DNA from: Boswellia sacra
Taxonomy: Eukaryota > Streptophyta > Magnoliopsida > Sapindales > Burseraceae
DNA: 64,000 bases
Reading direction: 5' to 3'
NCBI GenBank assembly: GCA_013180625.2
Contig: SNVD02014757.1
Location: forward strand, 186,001-250,000
Position 1 is the first letter of the stretch. Every line of letters starts with the position of its first letter. This document shows positions 10,531 through 22,894 of the stretch, piece after piece. The position numbers were made by a program, and so were the translations under genes. The notes below the pieces were generated by a model, which did not search any database, was not told the origin of the DNA, and was given only the letters and a program-made list of their open reading frames with translations.

Positions 10531-13360
10531 TCATTGAGGCAGAACCGGAGGTGCAATTGTCCGGGTATTGTATGATTTGCAGTGGCTACATTTCTGCCCA
10601 ATTATATGGAAGTAAACTTCAGTTGTGTCATTGCAGTCATTACATAGGATCCAAACCTGCCAATTATACTAGATTCTTAGATGTCATCCAGCAAATTATG
10701 CTTCAAAATAGTAAGAGCGGTACAACGGAGAAATGTGAAGAAAAACCAGCACCATATTCAGAAAGTTATTCCTACCATCAATAGACAATGCTTCAACAGA
10801 AAACCCTCATATACAGGAGGATGACTCTATTCAGTGCATTCCTAACACCTTGGACCCTTCTGTTTACTTGAAATAAGATTTATATTTTCCTTGATCATGC
10901 TTAAAATAGTCATCATTGGGCCATCAATAGGCCCAAACAATGTAGCAATATATAAATTCAGTCTTAGTAACGAATGTTTATCTTAACTTCAAAAGTTTAC
11001 ATATGGAATGCCATATATCTGCTGAAGTAAATATGGATTGATGAAGTATGGAAAATCTATGGAGAAATAAAATAAGCTGGTAATCGTGTTAAAAGGAATT
11101 TTACTTTCTTGTAACGGTAATCCTCAGGCATAACAGTTGCTTCTATCTGAAAACAAATTAGTCCATAATTAAGTGAATTACAGCAATGCTTACTTAATAG
11201 CTGAAATTTCAAAGGAAATAAATCCAAATATATTTTCACAAATACAACCATCTAAAATTAAGCAGGCTGTCGAATTATCCTACCTCCTCATCTATTCTCT
11301 TCCAGGTTCTAGACATGTCAATGACAGACTTGGAGCATATGGGACAACAATATCTGGGTGATGACACAAATTCAAGTTAGTGACAAAATTACAGTGCTTT
11401 GACTTGTAAAACTCAGCAAAAAGAATTGAAGCAGTCATTGATTACTTGTCACGCTTTATCATCTCCTGGTAACATTCACAATGCATTGTGTGCCCACATT
11501 TCATGACAGTAGTATCTTTGAGCGAGTCAAAAAGGTACTACAGGAAAACAGAACAACTATGTCAGAATATTGCAAATCTCTAACTTCTTGACATAGTCAA
11601 AGTAACCACAACACAAACCTCATAACATATGGGGCAATGGTGCCGCATAGAATTCTCCACACATAAATGATTATCGCGCAAACCAGTCGAATAGCAGGAC
11701 CCTGAATAATTATAAACATTATTACCATATCACGATAGAAAGAATGCATCATAGATAAATTGAATGCTATAATGTAGTTAACTGTTAACCACAGCAAATG
11801 CAAGAAAGTTCCCAGTCTAGCGGAAAACAGGGCAGTTGGAGACATGTTATTTTCAGTAGGCTGACAGAAAGCAGGCCAAGATAGCACAAAAGAACTCAAG
11901 ATGACCGTAACGTATATTTTGCCCCACTATAAAAAGTAAGTAATGAAAGAAACACAAGTTTGATCTAACAAACTATAATACCTGAGACCACTTACCAGTA
12001 ACATGAACAAGAAAAATAAGAAAGCATAAGATGATCCCAAGAATGATACAGCAACATTATAGCAGTAGCTATACTTCAAGGAATCATAGATGCAGATGCT
12101 GTTTCATAAGTGGGACAAAAGCTAATTGTTGCATGAAGTCCTTAAATGATAGTGCTTAATAAAAAGTTCTTTCACCAGAGAGGTCACAAGTGCATACCAC
12201 ATTTCTTGCAGTGAAAATAATTCTGACGCCCACCTACTCTGTTTTCAGTATAATAAGTTAGAACACAATCGCTCATATCAGAAATTTGGATGACAACAAC
12301 AAAAATAACAAAGGACATAAAGAAACATAAATCCTTGGCAAGCTTTCTCTGACCTGCAGATCCCACAATCATCACAATGAAACTGTCCTTTCTCAATCTG
12401 CAATGTTTGTAGAGATAAGTTAACATTATAGACAAGAAAAATGTCCCAATACAAACAAGGATCATGCACAGATTTTCAAATCTAAAACTACCGCATCTCA
12501 AAGTAAAAACTTGACAGATTACAATACTAAGAAGCAATATTCCCCAAAAACTTTCATATTTACATTTTTATACAGGTATTTGTAGTTAAATCTGAGAAAG
12601 TATGATTACATCATCATCGTAGAATTTGCAAATGTCACAGAAATATTCCCCCATATTGACGCCGCAGTTGGTACAAACTTGAACAGCCTGGAACAGAAAC
12701 AAATTTCATTGCAATACTGAAGAAGCCACGAAAAGAACGTCAAAGTAGAAACTGGGAAAACACACATACCGGCTGCTCTGTATCACAGACAGAACAAACA
12801 ACCTGTTTGACATCCTGTCGAACCACTTCATGCCGATCATAGGGGTTTCTCAACATGCTCTAACGATCCGAAACAAAGAGAAATCAAGTAAACAACCAGT
12901 GTCCATATCAAATAAGGCTAGTTCACTAACAGTTCAAGCCAAGCCAAAAAGTAGGCATAAGCAAATATTTCTCAAAATGCTCTTTGACTCTTGTCAATCA
13001 GAAACACAACCAATATACAACTAAAAGTAGATCAGAGTATAGTAGCTTTATCAATTTTTCAAGCTAAATAAACGAGTACAGATAAGTAATAATAACAAAC
13101 CCAGATACAAATAAATAAGATATGTACCGAGGCCTCGTTGTGACAATGGCGACAATCAAAGATCTCATTACAGCAAGGAGCTCTAATCTTGCATCTCCTC
13201 CTATAATGTATGCATCTGTCAAAAACAAAAATAAATCAACATAAACAACAAAAAGAACAGCACTCAACCATCAAAGAAATGAAAAGAAACAAAAGGGTAC
13301 GCTAATATACCCGTAGCCCATCTTGCCAAAACCAAGACGTTCATTGGCTGAGGCTTCCAT
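10531..13360 (-). CDS. MIEL1: MIEL1-like CHY zinc-finger and RING E3 ubiquitin ligase
   Basis: Exons in transcript order: 13360-13311, 13215-13128, 12859-12770, 12687-12610, 12397-12354, 12238-12198, 11701-11619, 11537-11446, 11353-11284, 11146-11105, 10656-10531. They join in phase to 267 residues, the same length as Arabidopsis MIEL1 as I recall it. Residues 17-130 form the CHY and CTCHY zinc fingers ([42 protein letters not shown]). The RING spans about 154-195 ([26 protein letters not shown]), and a zinc ribbon follows ([16 protein letters not shown]). The family is related to animal Pirh2/RCHY1. Arabidopsis MIEL1 ubiquitinates MYB30 and MYB96, restraining the hypersensitive response and ABA/wax responses; the same role here is inferred from similarity. 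Confidence 0.95.
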
Positions 13361-13740
13361 GATAACAGAGGAGAATTGTGGAGAGAAGCAAAGAGGAGGC
13401 AAAGCCAAGTAAAAAGAACAAGACTTTCCTGATTTGGGAAGATAGCCTGGTAGCTGGTGGCTTAAGTTTGTCCAAATCCACAAAGAGAAAGAGAAAAGAG
13501 TAGCCCATTTACCATTAAAATAATAAAAGAAACCTCCATCATGCAGCCTACAAGCTTAACGTTTTTCTTTATTTTTTTAATTTTAACGTTTTTTTTTATT
13601 GTAACCATCTTAACTGAAGATTAGTTTAGTTGATAATGGGTTGTTGGGTTTTTAAGTTGGAGTGAAAGCGACCGGGCGCGCCGTAATATGAGCGAATAGA
13701 AATTCAGAGAAAGCGAAAAACTGACGCAACAATTTCTAGG
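13361..13740. other. upstream region of the MIEL1-like gene
   Basis: This is the 5' leader and promoter side of the minus-strand gene. It ends where a transposon insertion begins (13749). No clear TATA box and no other gene are seen. Confidence 0.5.
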
Positions 13741-13748
13741 CAAAATGG

Positions 13749-15192
13749 CGAGCAATAACATGGGCACCCCGTAGTATGGGTGAAAAACTATGGTGCCCCC
13801 AAGATATGGCAAAGTACTGCAAACCCCCATTTCACGGCAACCATGGAAAACTCTGTTGACTGAAGTATGATATTTTGTACAAAGACATATTTACCCTACT
13901 TCTCTTTTCAATAATAACATAAAAAATAATTATAATTAAGAAAAAATAAAACATTTATAGTTTATAATTACATAAAATGCTAAAAAAATTATAAATCAAA
14001 TAATAATTTAAAAAATTCTTTAAAAATAAAACAAATAATATTTCCTTTAACTTTATCAAAAATTCTAATTCACCTCATGCAGAGATATGATTAACAGCCC
14101 TGAACTTGAAATCTAACAACCCAGCAAACCTAAAACAATAAGACAAAGTTTTGTATCCAGAAAATTCTACGACTCCTCCCAAACACCACATCCAGAAAAT
14201 CTAAAAAACCACTACCACCAAGTAAGCTGCTACCGCACCATGAAAGTCTCTCACAAAAAGCACAACAACTAACCACACCATCAAATCAAATCTCTGTAAG
14301 CTGTAACCCAACACAGCCAACAGCACAAGCTCTAAACACCCAGCTCAACATAACCTCAAATATTCACCACAAATCAAACATTTTTTTTAATCTCAAAACC
14401 ATACCGCACCACCATAAACCACTAAAATTAAATGAATTTCCTTTCCAATTTTAATTTTAAGTAAAAATACACTGCCAACCCTCAACCACCATCAATTTAA
14501 ACCTCAACACCACTGCAAACTAATGTCATCCGCAAATTGCTAACACCACCACAAACCAATGCCATCCGAAAATCGATACGTCATCATCACAGAGGCTCTT
14601 TAAACGATCCCATTCAAAAACCTAGGACACCAAACAACCACCACAATAACAAAAACCTTAAATCTAGGCCACCATACAACAACATATGCATGTTGGCTGT
14701 GATTTCTTGTTGCTTCTTTGTTAACCCCGCCTCTCACCATCACCGTCAAGATGAAAACCCTATTCAGAGGCTATGGCAGTAGTAATTGGTGAAAATATGA
14801 TTACGATATAATATAATTGAGAGAGATGAAGCTATGGTTATCTAGAACGAGAAAAAAATCAGAATGAAAGTAATGAGTGAAAGGAATAAGTGAGAAAGTG
14901 AAGAAGAAATCATTGAAGAGAATTAAAAGGGAAGACAGAGAGACAAGACGAAGAAGAAACGGTGAAAAGAAAAATAGGAGAGAGATAAATGAGACATTGA
15001 AATTTTTTATTAATTTTAGTTGGTATTTGTCTTGAATGTTTTATTATATAACAAATGAGAGTACCAAATTACCCTTATATTGTTTATGGTTTTAGACGGT
15101 AATTAGAAAATAGGGATTTTTATGTTACTTCGCCATACCTTGGGGGCACAAGGTTCCCTCATGCAAACTACAGGGGTGTCTTTGACGACGCC
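13749..15192. mobile_element. non-autonomous TIR DNA transposon with 8-bp duplication
   Basis: Inverted terminal repeats pair about 13760-13825 with 15118-15185; both contain the core tgcccccaag(a/g)tatggc, and weaker similarity continues inward. The direct repeat caaaatgg at 13741-13748 and 15193-15200 looks like the target duplication. The interior is oddly skewed: about 14090-14780 is very rich in C and A on the + strand, and about 14820-15000 is rich in G and A. No transposase frame is visible. Length (1,444 bp) and long TIRs suggest a MULE- or hAT-derived element, but the superfamily is undecided. Confidence 0.65.
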
Positions 15193-15200
15193 CAAAATGG

Positions 15201-17954
15201 TAGGTATAGGCATTTTGACAAACAGTTACAAGACGGGATATGGTTCTAATTACTCCCCGATTTTTGGGGGAAGGGGGCTGAATCCAAATGAATGTAAAAC
15301 AAGACCATGCAGGAGAACTGCAGAAGGCAAATAAAGGTGTAACCTCTGTCAGTCTTCGGTGTAATCGATATATCTGTACATGTAAAATTTATAAACAAAC
15401 TAATAAAATTAGTAAATTATCATAAAAAATTGGTTGGTAAATTAAGAAAATAATTAAGACTTTTATAAAGAGTCACTTACAAATTTTATATATATATTTA
15501 TAATTTTTGTATACTCAATTATAATTTTGATATCTATACATATATGTGCATGCATACATTAAAACCTAATCTACAACTTCTCGAACGTGATAATAAAATA
15601 CCATCTTGATATATAAAGGGTATGGTTACGATACAATTGATGTATCAGTGTTTTACTTTTTAAAATTATATAAAAAATATAAATTAATATATAAAAATTA
15701 TAAATAAATATATATAAATATTATAAATATAATTTTTACATATGTATTTATAATATTTACACACTTATTTATAATTTTTATAAATTTATTTATAATTTTT
15801 ATATATTTATTTAAAATAATTATAATTAAATATATAAAAATTATAATTATAATTTTTACATATTTATTTATAACTTCTACATAAATTTAAAGATTGATAT
15901 ATAAATACATTATGAATACCTCAGCATGACCCATAAATTTTACCATACGCTTCTCAAAAGTTATCAATATTGAGTGCAAGTACTGTAACGTGACTTTATC
16001 GTATCACTTCATCATTCTATTATTTAAAAGTCACATCACTTGGATTTACTTTGATAAGATTTGAAATAATTTTTTGGAAAAATGTTATTAGCATTAAAAA
16101 AAATAATTAATATGAGTTCTATTAAGATCACAAAAAGTTCTTTTCCTGGCTGATCAAGTACCCAATTATGCAATACGGTTATCGTGTGAACCAACTAGAT
16201 AAAACTCAAAGCACTTTGTTAAATGTTGTTGAGTATCATGACAACAAACATAAACATTTGGGGAAAAGAAAATAACTTTAATAATTTTACGTTCAGCTTG
16301 GTTAGGTAATTAAAAACAAATTAGAACTTTGCTAAAACTCAAAATAGTAACTTACTATTTATTTTATTTGCATTTTCCTAATAAGAATACATATTTTATA
16401 AAAAAAATGGTTTTAATAAACTTCATTATACGCATCATGAAATATTTAACAATCTCACCAACTATTATCTTTACACATCCAAGTAAAATGTTTGATGTAC
16501 CTCATTAATAATATTGATTTATTGTGCATAAATTATGTTTTCTTTAGTTTTTCTCATATATTTATACTTTTATAGCTGCTCCATACGGTTTGAGTTAATA
16601 AAGTTCTCTCAAATCAAATCGACTCTGTTTTTTAATTTTATTTTATTGATATCATTTGGATTATTAATTACCTTTAGTTTAAAAAGACGATATAGAAGTT
16701 GGTCTCTAAATCATATTGTTCTTTCTTATTTCTAAATCCTGTTTTTTGTGTTACACATTTTCCAATGTAATTTATATTCAATCTCAACCACATATTCTTT
16801 TCAAAATTCAAAATAATTCAAAATCAACCACATATTCCTAAATTTAATTGAAAACAAAAATACTGAATTCATAAAAAAACAGAACTAAAACTTCCACCTC
16901 AAGGTGTTTCTATAGTTTTCATGATATGCTACATTCTGGAAACACCTTGAGCAAGATCTAGGCTTCTTGCTGTTTGATATTCTGACAAATTTCATCATAA
17001 GATTTTATATGTTAAAAAACTATGTTCAAAGAGGATGATACTTTAATTGTGGAGCTCTTAAACAAATTATAAGTCAAGCTAGCCAATCATACTAGGAAAA
17101 AAAAAATTTCACAAATATGGCCAATTTTTAGGCACTCTTAACAGAAAACAGTTAGCAGTCAGTGTTTGCCAATTAGACGCAACAGTAATGACGATACTGA
17201 TAGCAACTCCCGTCTTCATATCTTCCTAGCATCTTAATTTGTTTTCATATACTAAAAAGATCAAACAATGGAAAACCAATAAAAAAGATAAATTTAATGG
17301 CTACTATTCTTGCTTTTGGCTAAGCAACTCCGCTTATATCTTCTAAATTCTTATTACAATCCCATAATCATAAATATCATCAACTTTTGGATATCAGTAG
17401 TGATGTCACCGGGTCTGGAAATTTCCAAAGGAAGTATTCTTTGCTTGCTCATTTGCAAGTTCTATTTTGTCTATCTGCAGAGATTTCTGTGCGTAAAGCA
17501 GTAAGTTCTAGAGCTCTTGCACGAGTTTGATGGGGCCTGAGGTTCTTCACGTGAGCCTTTCCTGTTTGGATAAATCTGTTTTTATGACCACGACAGATCT
17601 GATATGATTCCGTTAACGGTGGCTTTTAATACAAGTTGTTCGCCTTATCAAGATATTGACACAAGCTGGTTGCTCCTGACCTTCGAGTTGTTTAAAATTT
17701 TTAATGTACAGTTAAGTACTAAACAAAAGATGTTGAATTAAAAAAACAAAAATCCTGGAAAAGAATCCATTGCGCTGCAGCGCGAGGATAGGAAAATACA
17801 TGTAACGTATTTGACAGAGTTTGTTAGAAAATTATATATTAGCTTCTCATAGATCTGGACCAGACTTGTCTAATTAAGTTGTGGGTGAAAGTGAAACTAT
17901 AATTGAATACAATAAATTCAATGAATGGGATTGGACAAGTCATGTTTTCAACGT
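15201..17954. other. AT-rich transposon-relic DNA
   Basis: Extremely AT-rich, especially 15360-15910, where tata/aaat phrases recur. About 16780-16870 resembles the reverse complement of the MITE at 27438-27612. No gene was recognised. Confidence 0.5.
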
Positions 17955-18823
17955 TAGGAGTGTGCATATGGTGTGGTATCGTAATACCATTCTCATACCA
18001 TACTTAGGTCGGATTTTAGATTTTTATACCATACCATACCATTTTTTAATACAATACCATACCATATCCCCCTACGATAGGGTAAAGGACCATACCACAT
18101 CCCCCTACGGTAGGGTAAAGGCGAGTATGGTATGGTATTTTCAGGTAGTTGATCAAATTGATCAAAATTTATATAATATTTGGATAATATTTTACCATGT
18201 GTTTTTAATTATTTAAAGTTTATTTATAGTTTTTTTTCAGGATTTTGACACTTTGAGTTCTTATTTTGCCATTGTTTAATATTATGATTTATAAAGTTTG
18301 TACTAAATAAAAAAATCAAACAATTACATATCCTTAACAATATAAATAATCAAGTAACTATATATTCTATAACAACACAAATAATCAAGTAACATCATAT
18401 CTATAACAATATAAAAATATCATGTAGACATATTCTATAACAACACGAATACTCAAGCAATTGCATTCTTTACTACTTCAAAATTTAAGCAAAATGATAA
18501 AAAAATGATAGAGGGTTAGGGATTTAGGGTTACTCTTTTCATTATATATTCTATTTGTATATATAACACTCACACATACAAATTATACATAACCAATTAT
18601 AAACTGACACGTGGCATAATTTTAATTTTTTTTAAAAAGTATGGTATGGTATGGTATTTTCGGATTTTTACAAAAATATCCGCCACCATACCATAACATG
18701 GGGGGTTTTCAAAATATTTACCATACTACACCTTATATTTTTTTTATACCATACCCTACCTCCACTATACCATAGCGGGTATGTCGGGTTCGGGCGGGTG
18801 GATGGTTATCATGCACACCCTTA
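17955..18823. mobile_element. hAT-like MITE with long inverted ends
   Basis: The ends read taggagtgtgcat on the left and, in reverse complement, taagggtgtgcat on the right. Both flanks are filled with repeated ataccata / tatggtat phrases in opposite sense (about 17960-18140 and 18635-18790), giving an extended foldback. The middle is AT-rich with no transposase. Termini of the (T)AGGGGTGTGCA type are common in plant hAT derivatives. A convincing 8-bp duplication is not visible, consistent with age. Confidence 0.65.
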
Positions 18824-19198
18824 GCCAGCATTACATACAAAATTAGGAATCCAAAAACGTTTTGAAAGAAGTAATAGATATAAATTATGTTAAATTTGTC
18901 ATTTTTTTAAACACTTACAACTTGGAATGTGAGTCTCACATGCCTCAGTCGACTTATAAGTAGGTTAAACAATACTTTTTTAATTAATATCTTTTAATAT
19001 TTTCTCATAAAAATTTTAGATGTCCAACCTAAAATGTTAACATGATAGGTTGAGTGATTAATATCTTTATATACCTTAAGAATTAACCCTCACTCCAACC
19101 ATCTAATGTATGACTCCATAGTTCTCCCTCAAACGAGACTCTCTTGAAGGGAAGAGAGCACCGATCACCTTCGTTCGGAACCAGGGACTCGTCACGTA
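18824..19198. other. short spacer between transposon relics
   Basis: Moderately AT-rich DNA with a GC-richer patch at about 19130-19200. No gene was recognised. Confidence 0.4.
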
Positions 19199-19260
19199 AA
19201 GGCTCGTTTCAGAGCCAGGCCACGTGCGGGATTGGACCGCGCAGTGGGAGTAATAGTTTT

Positions 19261-19412
19261 GGGTCATGCTATAGTCCAGAAATGTATGGGTACAGCAGTC
19301 ACTATTTATAAAAAAAGGTAGTAAATGCTAAGAAGAAGTGGTAAACGGGAGGAAGTAAAAAGAGTAAAACATGGGTATAGCCGCGTACATCAGCTGTACC
19401 CTATCTTTCCCC
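19261..19412 (+). mobile_element. small Mutator-like MITE, copy 1
   Basis: A 152-bp element running from gggtcatgctatag to tctttcccc. It is flanked by the perfect 9-bp duplication aatagtttt (19252-19260 and 19413-19421). A 9-bp duplication with G-starting ends is typical of the Mutator superfamily. It is about 95% identical to the reverse complement of copy 2 by eye. Confidence 0.82.
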
Positions 19413-19461
19413 AATAGTTTTAGCTTCCTGGTTGGCTAATTTTTTTAAAGCATGGAATTGG

Positions 19462-19614
19462 GGGGAAAGCTAGGGTACAGCTGATGTACGCGGCTGTACC
19501 CATGTTTTACTCTTTTTACTCCCTCCCGTTTACCACTTCTCCTTGCCGTTTACTACCTTTTTTTATAAATAGTGACTGCTGTACCCATACATTTTCTGGA
19601 CTATAGCATGACCC
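19462..19614 (-). mobile_element. small Mutator-like MITE, copy 2 (inverted)
   Basis: A 153-bp element, the reverse complement of copy 1 (about seven substitutions and one indel). It has its own, different 9-bp duplication tggaattgg (19453-19461 and 19615-19623). The separate duplications show that it inserted independently of copy 1. The two copies and the 49-bp spacer would form a long hairpin if transcribed. Confidence 0.82.
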
Positions 19615-20660
19615 TGGAATTGGACTAAATGTCGTCCCAGTAGTTTTGTCTTTTCCCCATCTTATGGGACTCCCTCTCCTGGGAGCTGGACTAAGATTAA
19701 AAAATTGATTAATAATAATAATTTATTTATTAAAAAATATTAGTATAATATAATTTTATATAAATAATTTTTATAATATTATTAAAATCATGAAATATGT
19801 AAATTCTATATTTTTAATCCTACATTATATTATAATAATATTAAAGTAATTTTTTTATTTATCAAAATTAATTTTGATTTTGTATTGACAAAATAGTGCT
19901 GTAATATTTCTATCCAAACCATAACTTTTTATTATATTTACATTTTCAATACTTTAATATCAAAATTAATTTTTATTTAATTATAAAAATCATGCAATAA
20001 TAATAAATAAAATTAAAATATTATTAAATTAATATTAAATAAATTTAAAAATACTTAAAACAAATCATTTAATTTAGTAATATTTAATAATTAATAATTA
20101 ATATAATTTATAATTAAATCTAAATATTTATTTAGTTAAATCTAAAATTAATATTGTTTTATTTACTTACAAAAATGATGTAATAATAATTATAAAATAA
20201 CCCAAAATATTAAATTTAAATTTATAATTTAATAAATAATTAATTCCTAATGTAAAAAATATTTTTCTCTATTATCTTCGTAAAAACATTAACAAGTATT
20301 TCAATATTTTTAATCTGAATATTAAATTATTTTTTATTCAAATTAAACTTGAATTAAATTAAATTAGTTTATATTTAAAAAAATTTTTCTTAAAAGTTTA
20401 TCATATATTAATATAGTCTAGTCCATACTCTATCAAGCATAAGATAATACTATTTATAATCTAGTCTAATCTAGTCTAATTCTAATCCTGATCCCAATCC
20501 CAATCTCAATCTCGTCCAGTCCAGTCTAGTTTCGACTCCTAAATGCGTCTAGGTATCTAAACCAAAAGACTAACTTGATTATAGAGTGAATAACATCTTT
20601 ATATATGTACCCTAACATATTATTTGCTATTTTCGAGAATGTTGTATGAATCCAAACATT

Positions 20661-21410
20661 TAGGGTGCGTTTGGGAGCGGGATTGGCATGGGATTGGACT
20701 AATGTTTGGGGCATATTTGAGAGATTGGAATTGCGACAAGTGATAGTCCCAACACCCTTTCAAAGTGACGCTTAACGGGACTACTGAGCCCTACCTTGAA
20801 CCATGGGACTTGTAGTCCCAAGCTGGGATAACATTTTTTATTTTTCATCTGAATTAAAATAAAATAAAATAATAAATATGATATAATAACTTTAATTATA
20901 TTTAAATATTTAATAAAATTAATCTTAATTGTTTAATTGTAAAAATGATTGAAATAATAATATAACATGAAAAATAAATATTAATTTAATAATATAAAAA
21001 TAAAATACAATTATAGCATAAAATATAATCAATAATACTTAAATATCAAATATTAATAAATTATAATATTAATTATATTTAAATTTATATAATAATTAAT
21101 TTTAATGTAAAATATATTTTACATTATTATTTATATAGAAATATCAACAGATATTTAATATTTTTAATTTAAATATCAATTTAATTTTTATTCAAATAAT
21201 TTGAATAAAAATTAAATCAGTTGATATTTAAAAATTATCATCTATATTAATAGTCCAGTACCATATTGTATCAGATATTAGACAATATTATGTAATCTAA
21301 TCCTATATTGTACCAATAATAAAATAGTATTATATTGTCAAATCCAATCTCAGTCTCAATCTCAATCTTAGTCAAATCCAATCCAATCCTGATTCCCGAA
21401 CGCGGCCCTA
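20661..21410. mobile_element. TIR MITE-like element, 750 bp
   Basis: Left end tagggtgcgtttgggag and reverse-complemented right end tagggccgcgttcggga form imperfect terminal inverted repeats, each followed by repeated gattgg phrases. The centre is AT-rich with no coding capacity. A TGCGTTTGGG-type end occurs in PIF/Harbinger and hAT derivatives; the target duplication is unclear, so the superfamily is left open. It lies next to an older copy of the same family. Confidence 0.68.
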
Positions 21411-21446
21411 AAAAGAATAAAAGCAGCTGTCTGCCACACACTTCAG

Positions 21447-22238
21447 CAGGGCTGGCAAATTTTATACGACCCGTTAACACGACACGAACCCATTAGATAA
21501 AAAAGTGTTTTGGATCTAATATTATCGGATTAGGTCGTTAATGGGTTAACACGATAAAATCCGTATGATATCGGACCGTGTTTGGGTTTATACTATAAAA
21601 AACTGTTTCACCCGTTTAACCCGTTAATATTAAGGATAATATAGTAAATTCATTTATGATACATAAAAAAATATAATAAAATATAACAAATACTAATTTA
21701 TAACTATATTTAACCTAATTAAAATTATTATAATACAATTACATTATCTTTTTCTTATGCGTGTATGAGTATGGCATTTTGATGAGAAATATAAATAAGA
21801 AACTTATAAAATGTTATATTTAATTTTCAGAAATCATTCAATAATTGGACATTATCAATTATTTATCTTAAATACACTTTAGATGGATATTTAAATGATG
21901 TTGGATACAAAATTTTGTTTATATTTTCGTATTATATTAAATTTGGATATTTCGATAGATTTCAAAATATTTGTTAGATTTTAAATTTATAAACTATTGG
22001 TTTTATTATTTGTTTAGAATTTATACAAATCATGTTACACATATTGTTGTCTAACTTGAAAATAAAAAAACAGGTTAAACGGGTTGGATTCGGGTAATAC
22101 GTTAAGTTAACAGTTGGGTTTGGGCTTATAGATTTAGACTCAATAAGTTAATGGGTCGAATTTGGATTAACAAAATTTAACACGATACGAAGACGAAACA
22201 ATACGAAACCGTTCTACCACGACCCGTTGCCAGGTCAA
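21447..22238. mobile_element. hAT-like non-autonomous element
   Basis: The ends are cagggctggcaa and, in reverse complement, ttgacctggcaa, a common plant hAT terminus. Subterminal acgacccg / gggtcg and gttaacacgac motifs recur on both sides. The flanks cacttcag (21439-21446) and cacctcat (22239-22246) match at 6 of 8 positions, as a decayed 8-bp duplication would. No transposase is present. Confidence 0.68.
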
Positions 22239-22246
22239 CACCTCAT

Positions 22247-22894
22247 ACCTCCTCAGCAGCATATCATAATTCCCGTAGGCCAATAAAGTGTCTTTATAAT
22301 AATATGAAATAAGGGAATTCAGTTTAATGCTCGTCAAATTAAATGATAAGGTTAGTGGAATTTTAGTAATTCATGGATTTTGTTTGACACGGTTATTACT
22401 ATTTATTCAAAAATTAAGTTATCGATTATTAAAATATATATGTTGATTATATTACAAGTTTTCTTCCAAAATTTTCATTCTAAATAAAGAAACGTATGCG
22501 TAATCTGAAATGGAAATTTTGGTTGAAAAGACTATATTAAACATTTCTCTTTCTAAATACGGGGCATGCAAATGGAAAGTGGAAACCTAACCACGAGCCA
22601 TATCCAGCTAAAGCCAGCACAAAACCTTGATGAGTTCTCATCTTTGCATGGCCTAAAAATTAATGCATGTTGAGTTGCCAACTTCATCCATCGATCTCAG
22701 CCTTGAAAACCCAACAGAAAAAAGCTGTCTCTCAGGAAAACTTAACATTTATACCAAATCATGTCCATGCGAAGCATGCTTGCATGTCTCTGTGTGTCTC
22801 CAAAACAAAATTTAAGTTAAAAGAGAAACACGTACAGGAAGACTAGAAAATCCTAATTTTCTTCTGTGCCGTCTCTCTAACAAGATTCACAGAA
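22247..22894 (+). promoter_or_regulatory. upstream region of the MGCGESK gene
   Basis: About 650 bp between the hAT-like element and the start codon at 22895. It is AT-rich and no confident TATA box was identified; the last 150 bases are likely leader. Confidence 0.4.

Larger units (their letters stand above)
19199..20530. mobile_element. old degenerate copy of the 20.66-kb TIR element
   Basis: Its left part (gggattgga, ggaattggactaa, gggac phrases) and right part (a run of aatccc/aatctc repeats ending near 20530) match the two ends of the element at 20661-21410. Both copies share a very AT-rich core. The two 153-bp MITEs at 19261-19614 are inserted into its left end. Boundaries are approximate because the terminal repeats have decayed. 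Confidence 0.5.

Noticed and set aside
19261..19614. Single long foldback or miRNA precursor
   Set aside because: Each arm has its own perfect 9-bp flanking duplication, so two separate MITE insertions explain the hairpin.
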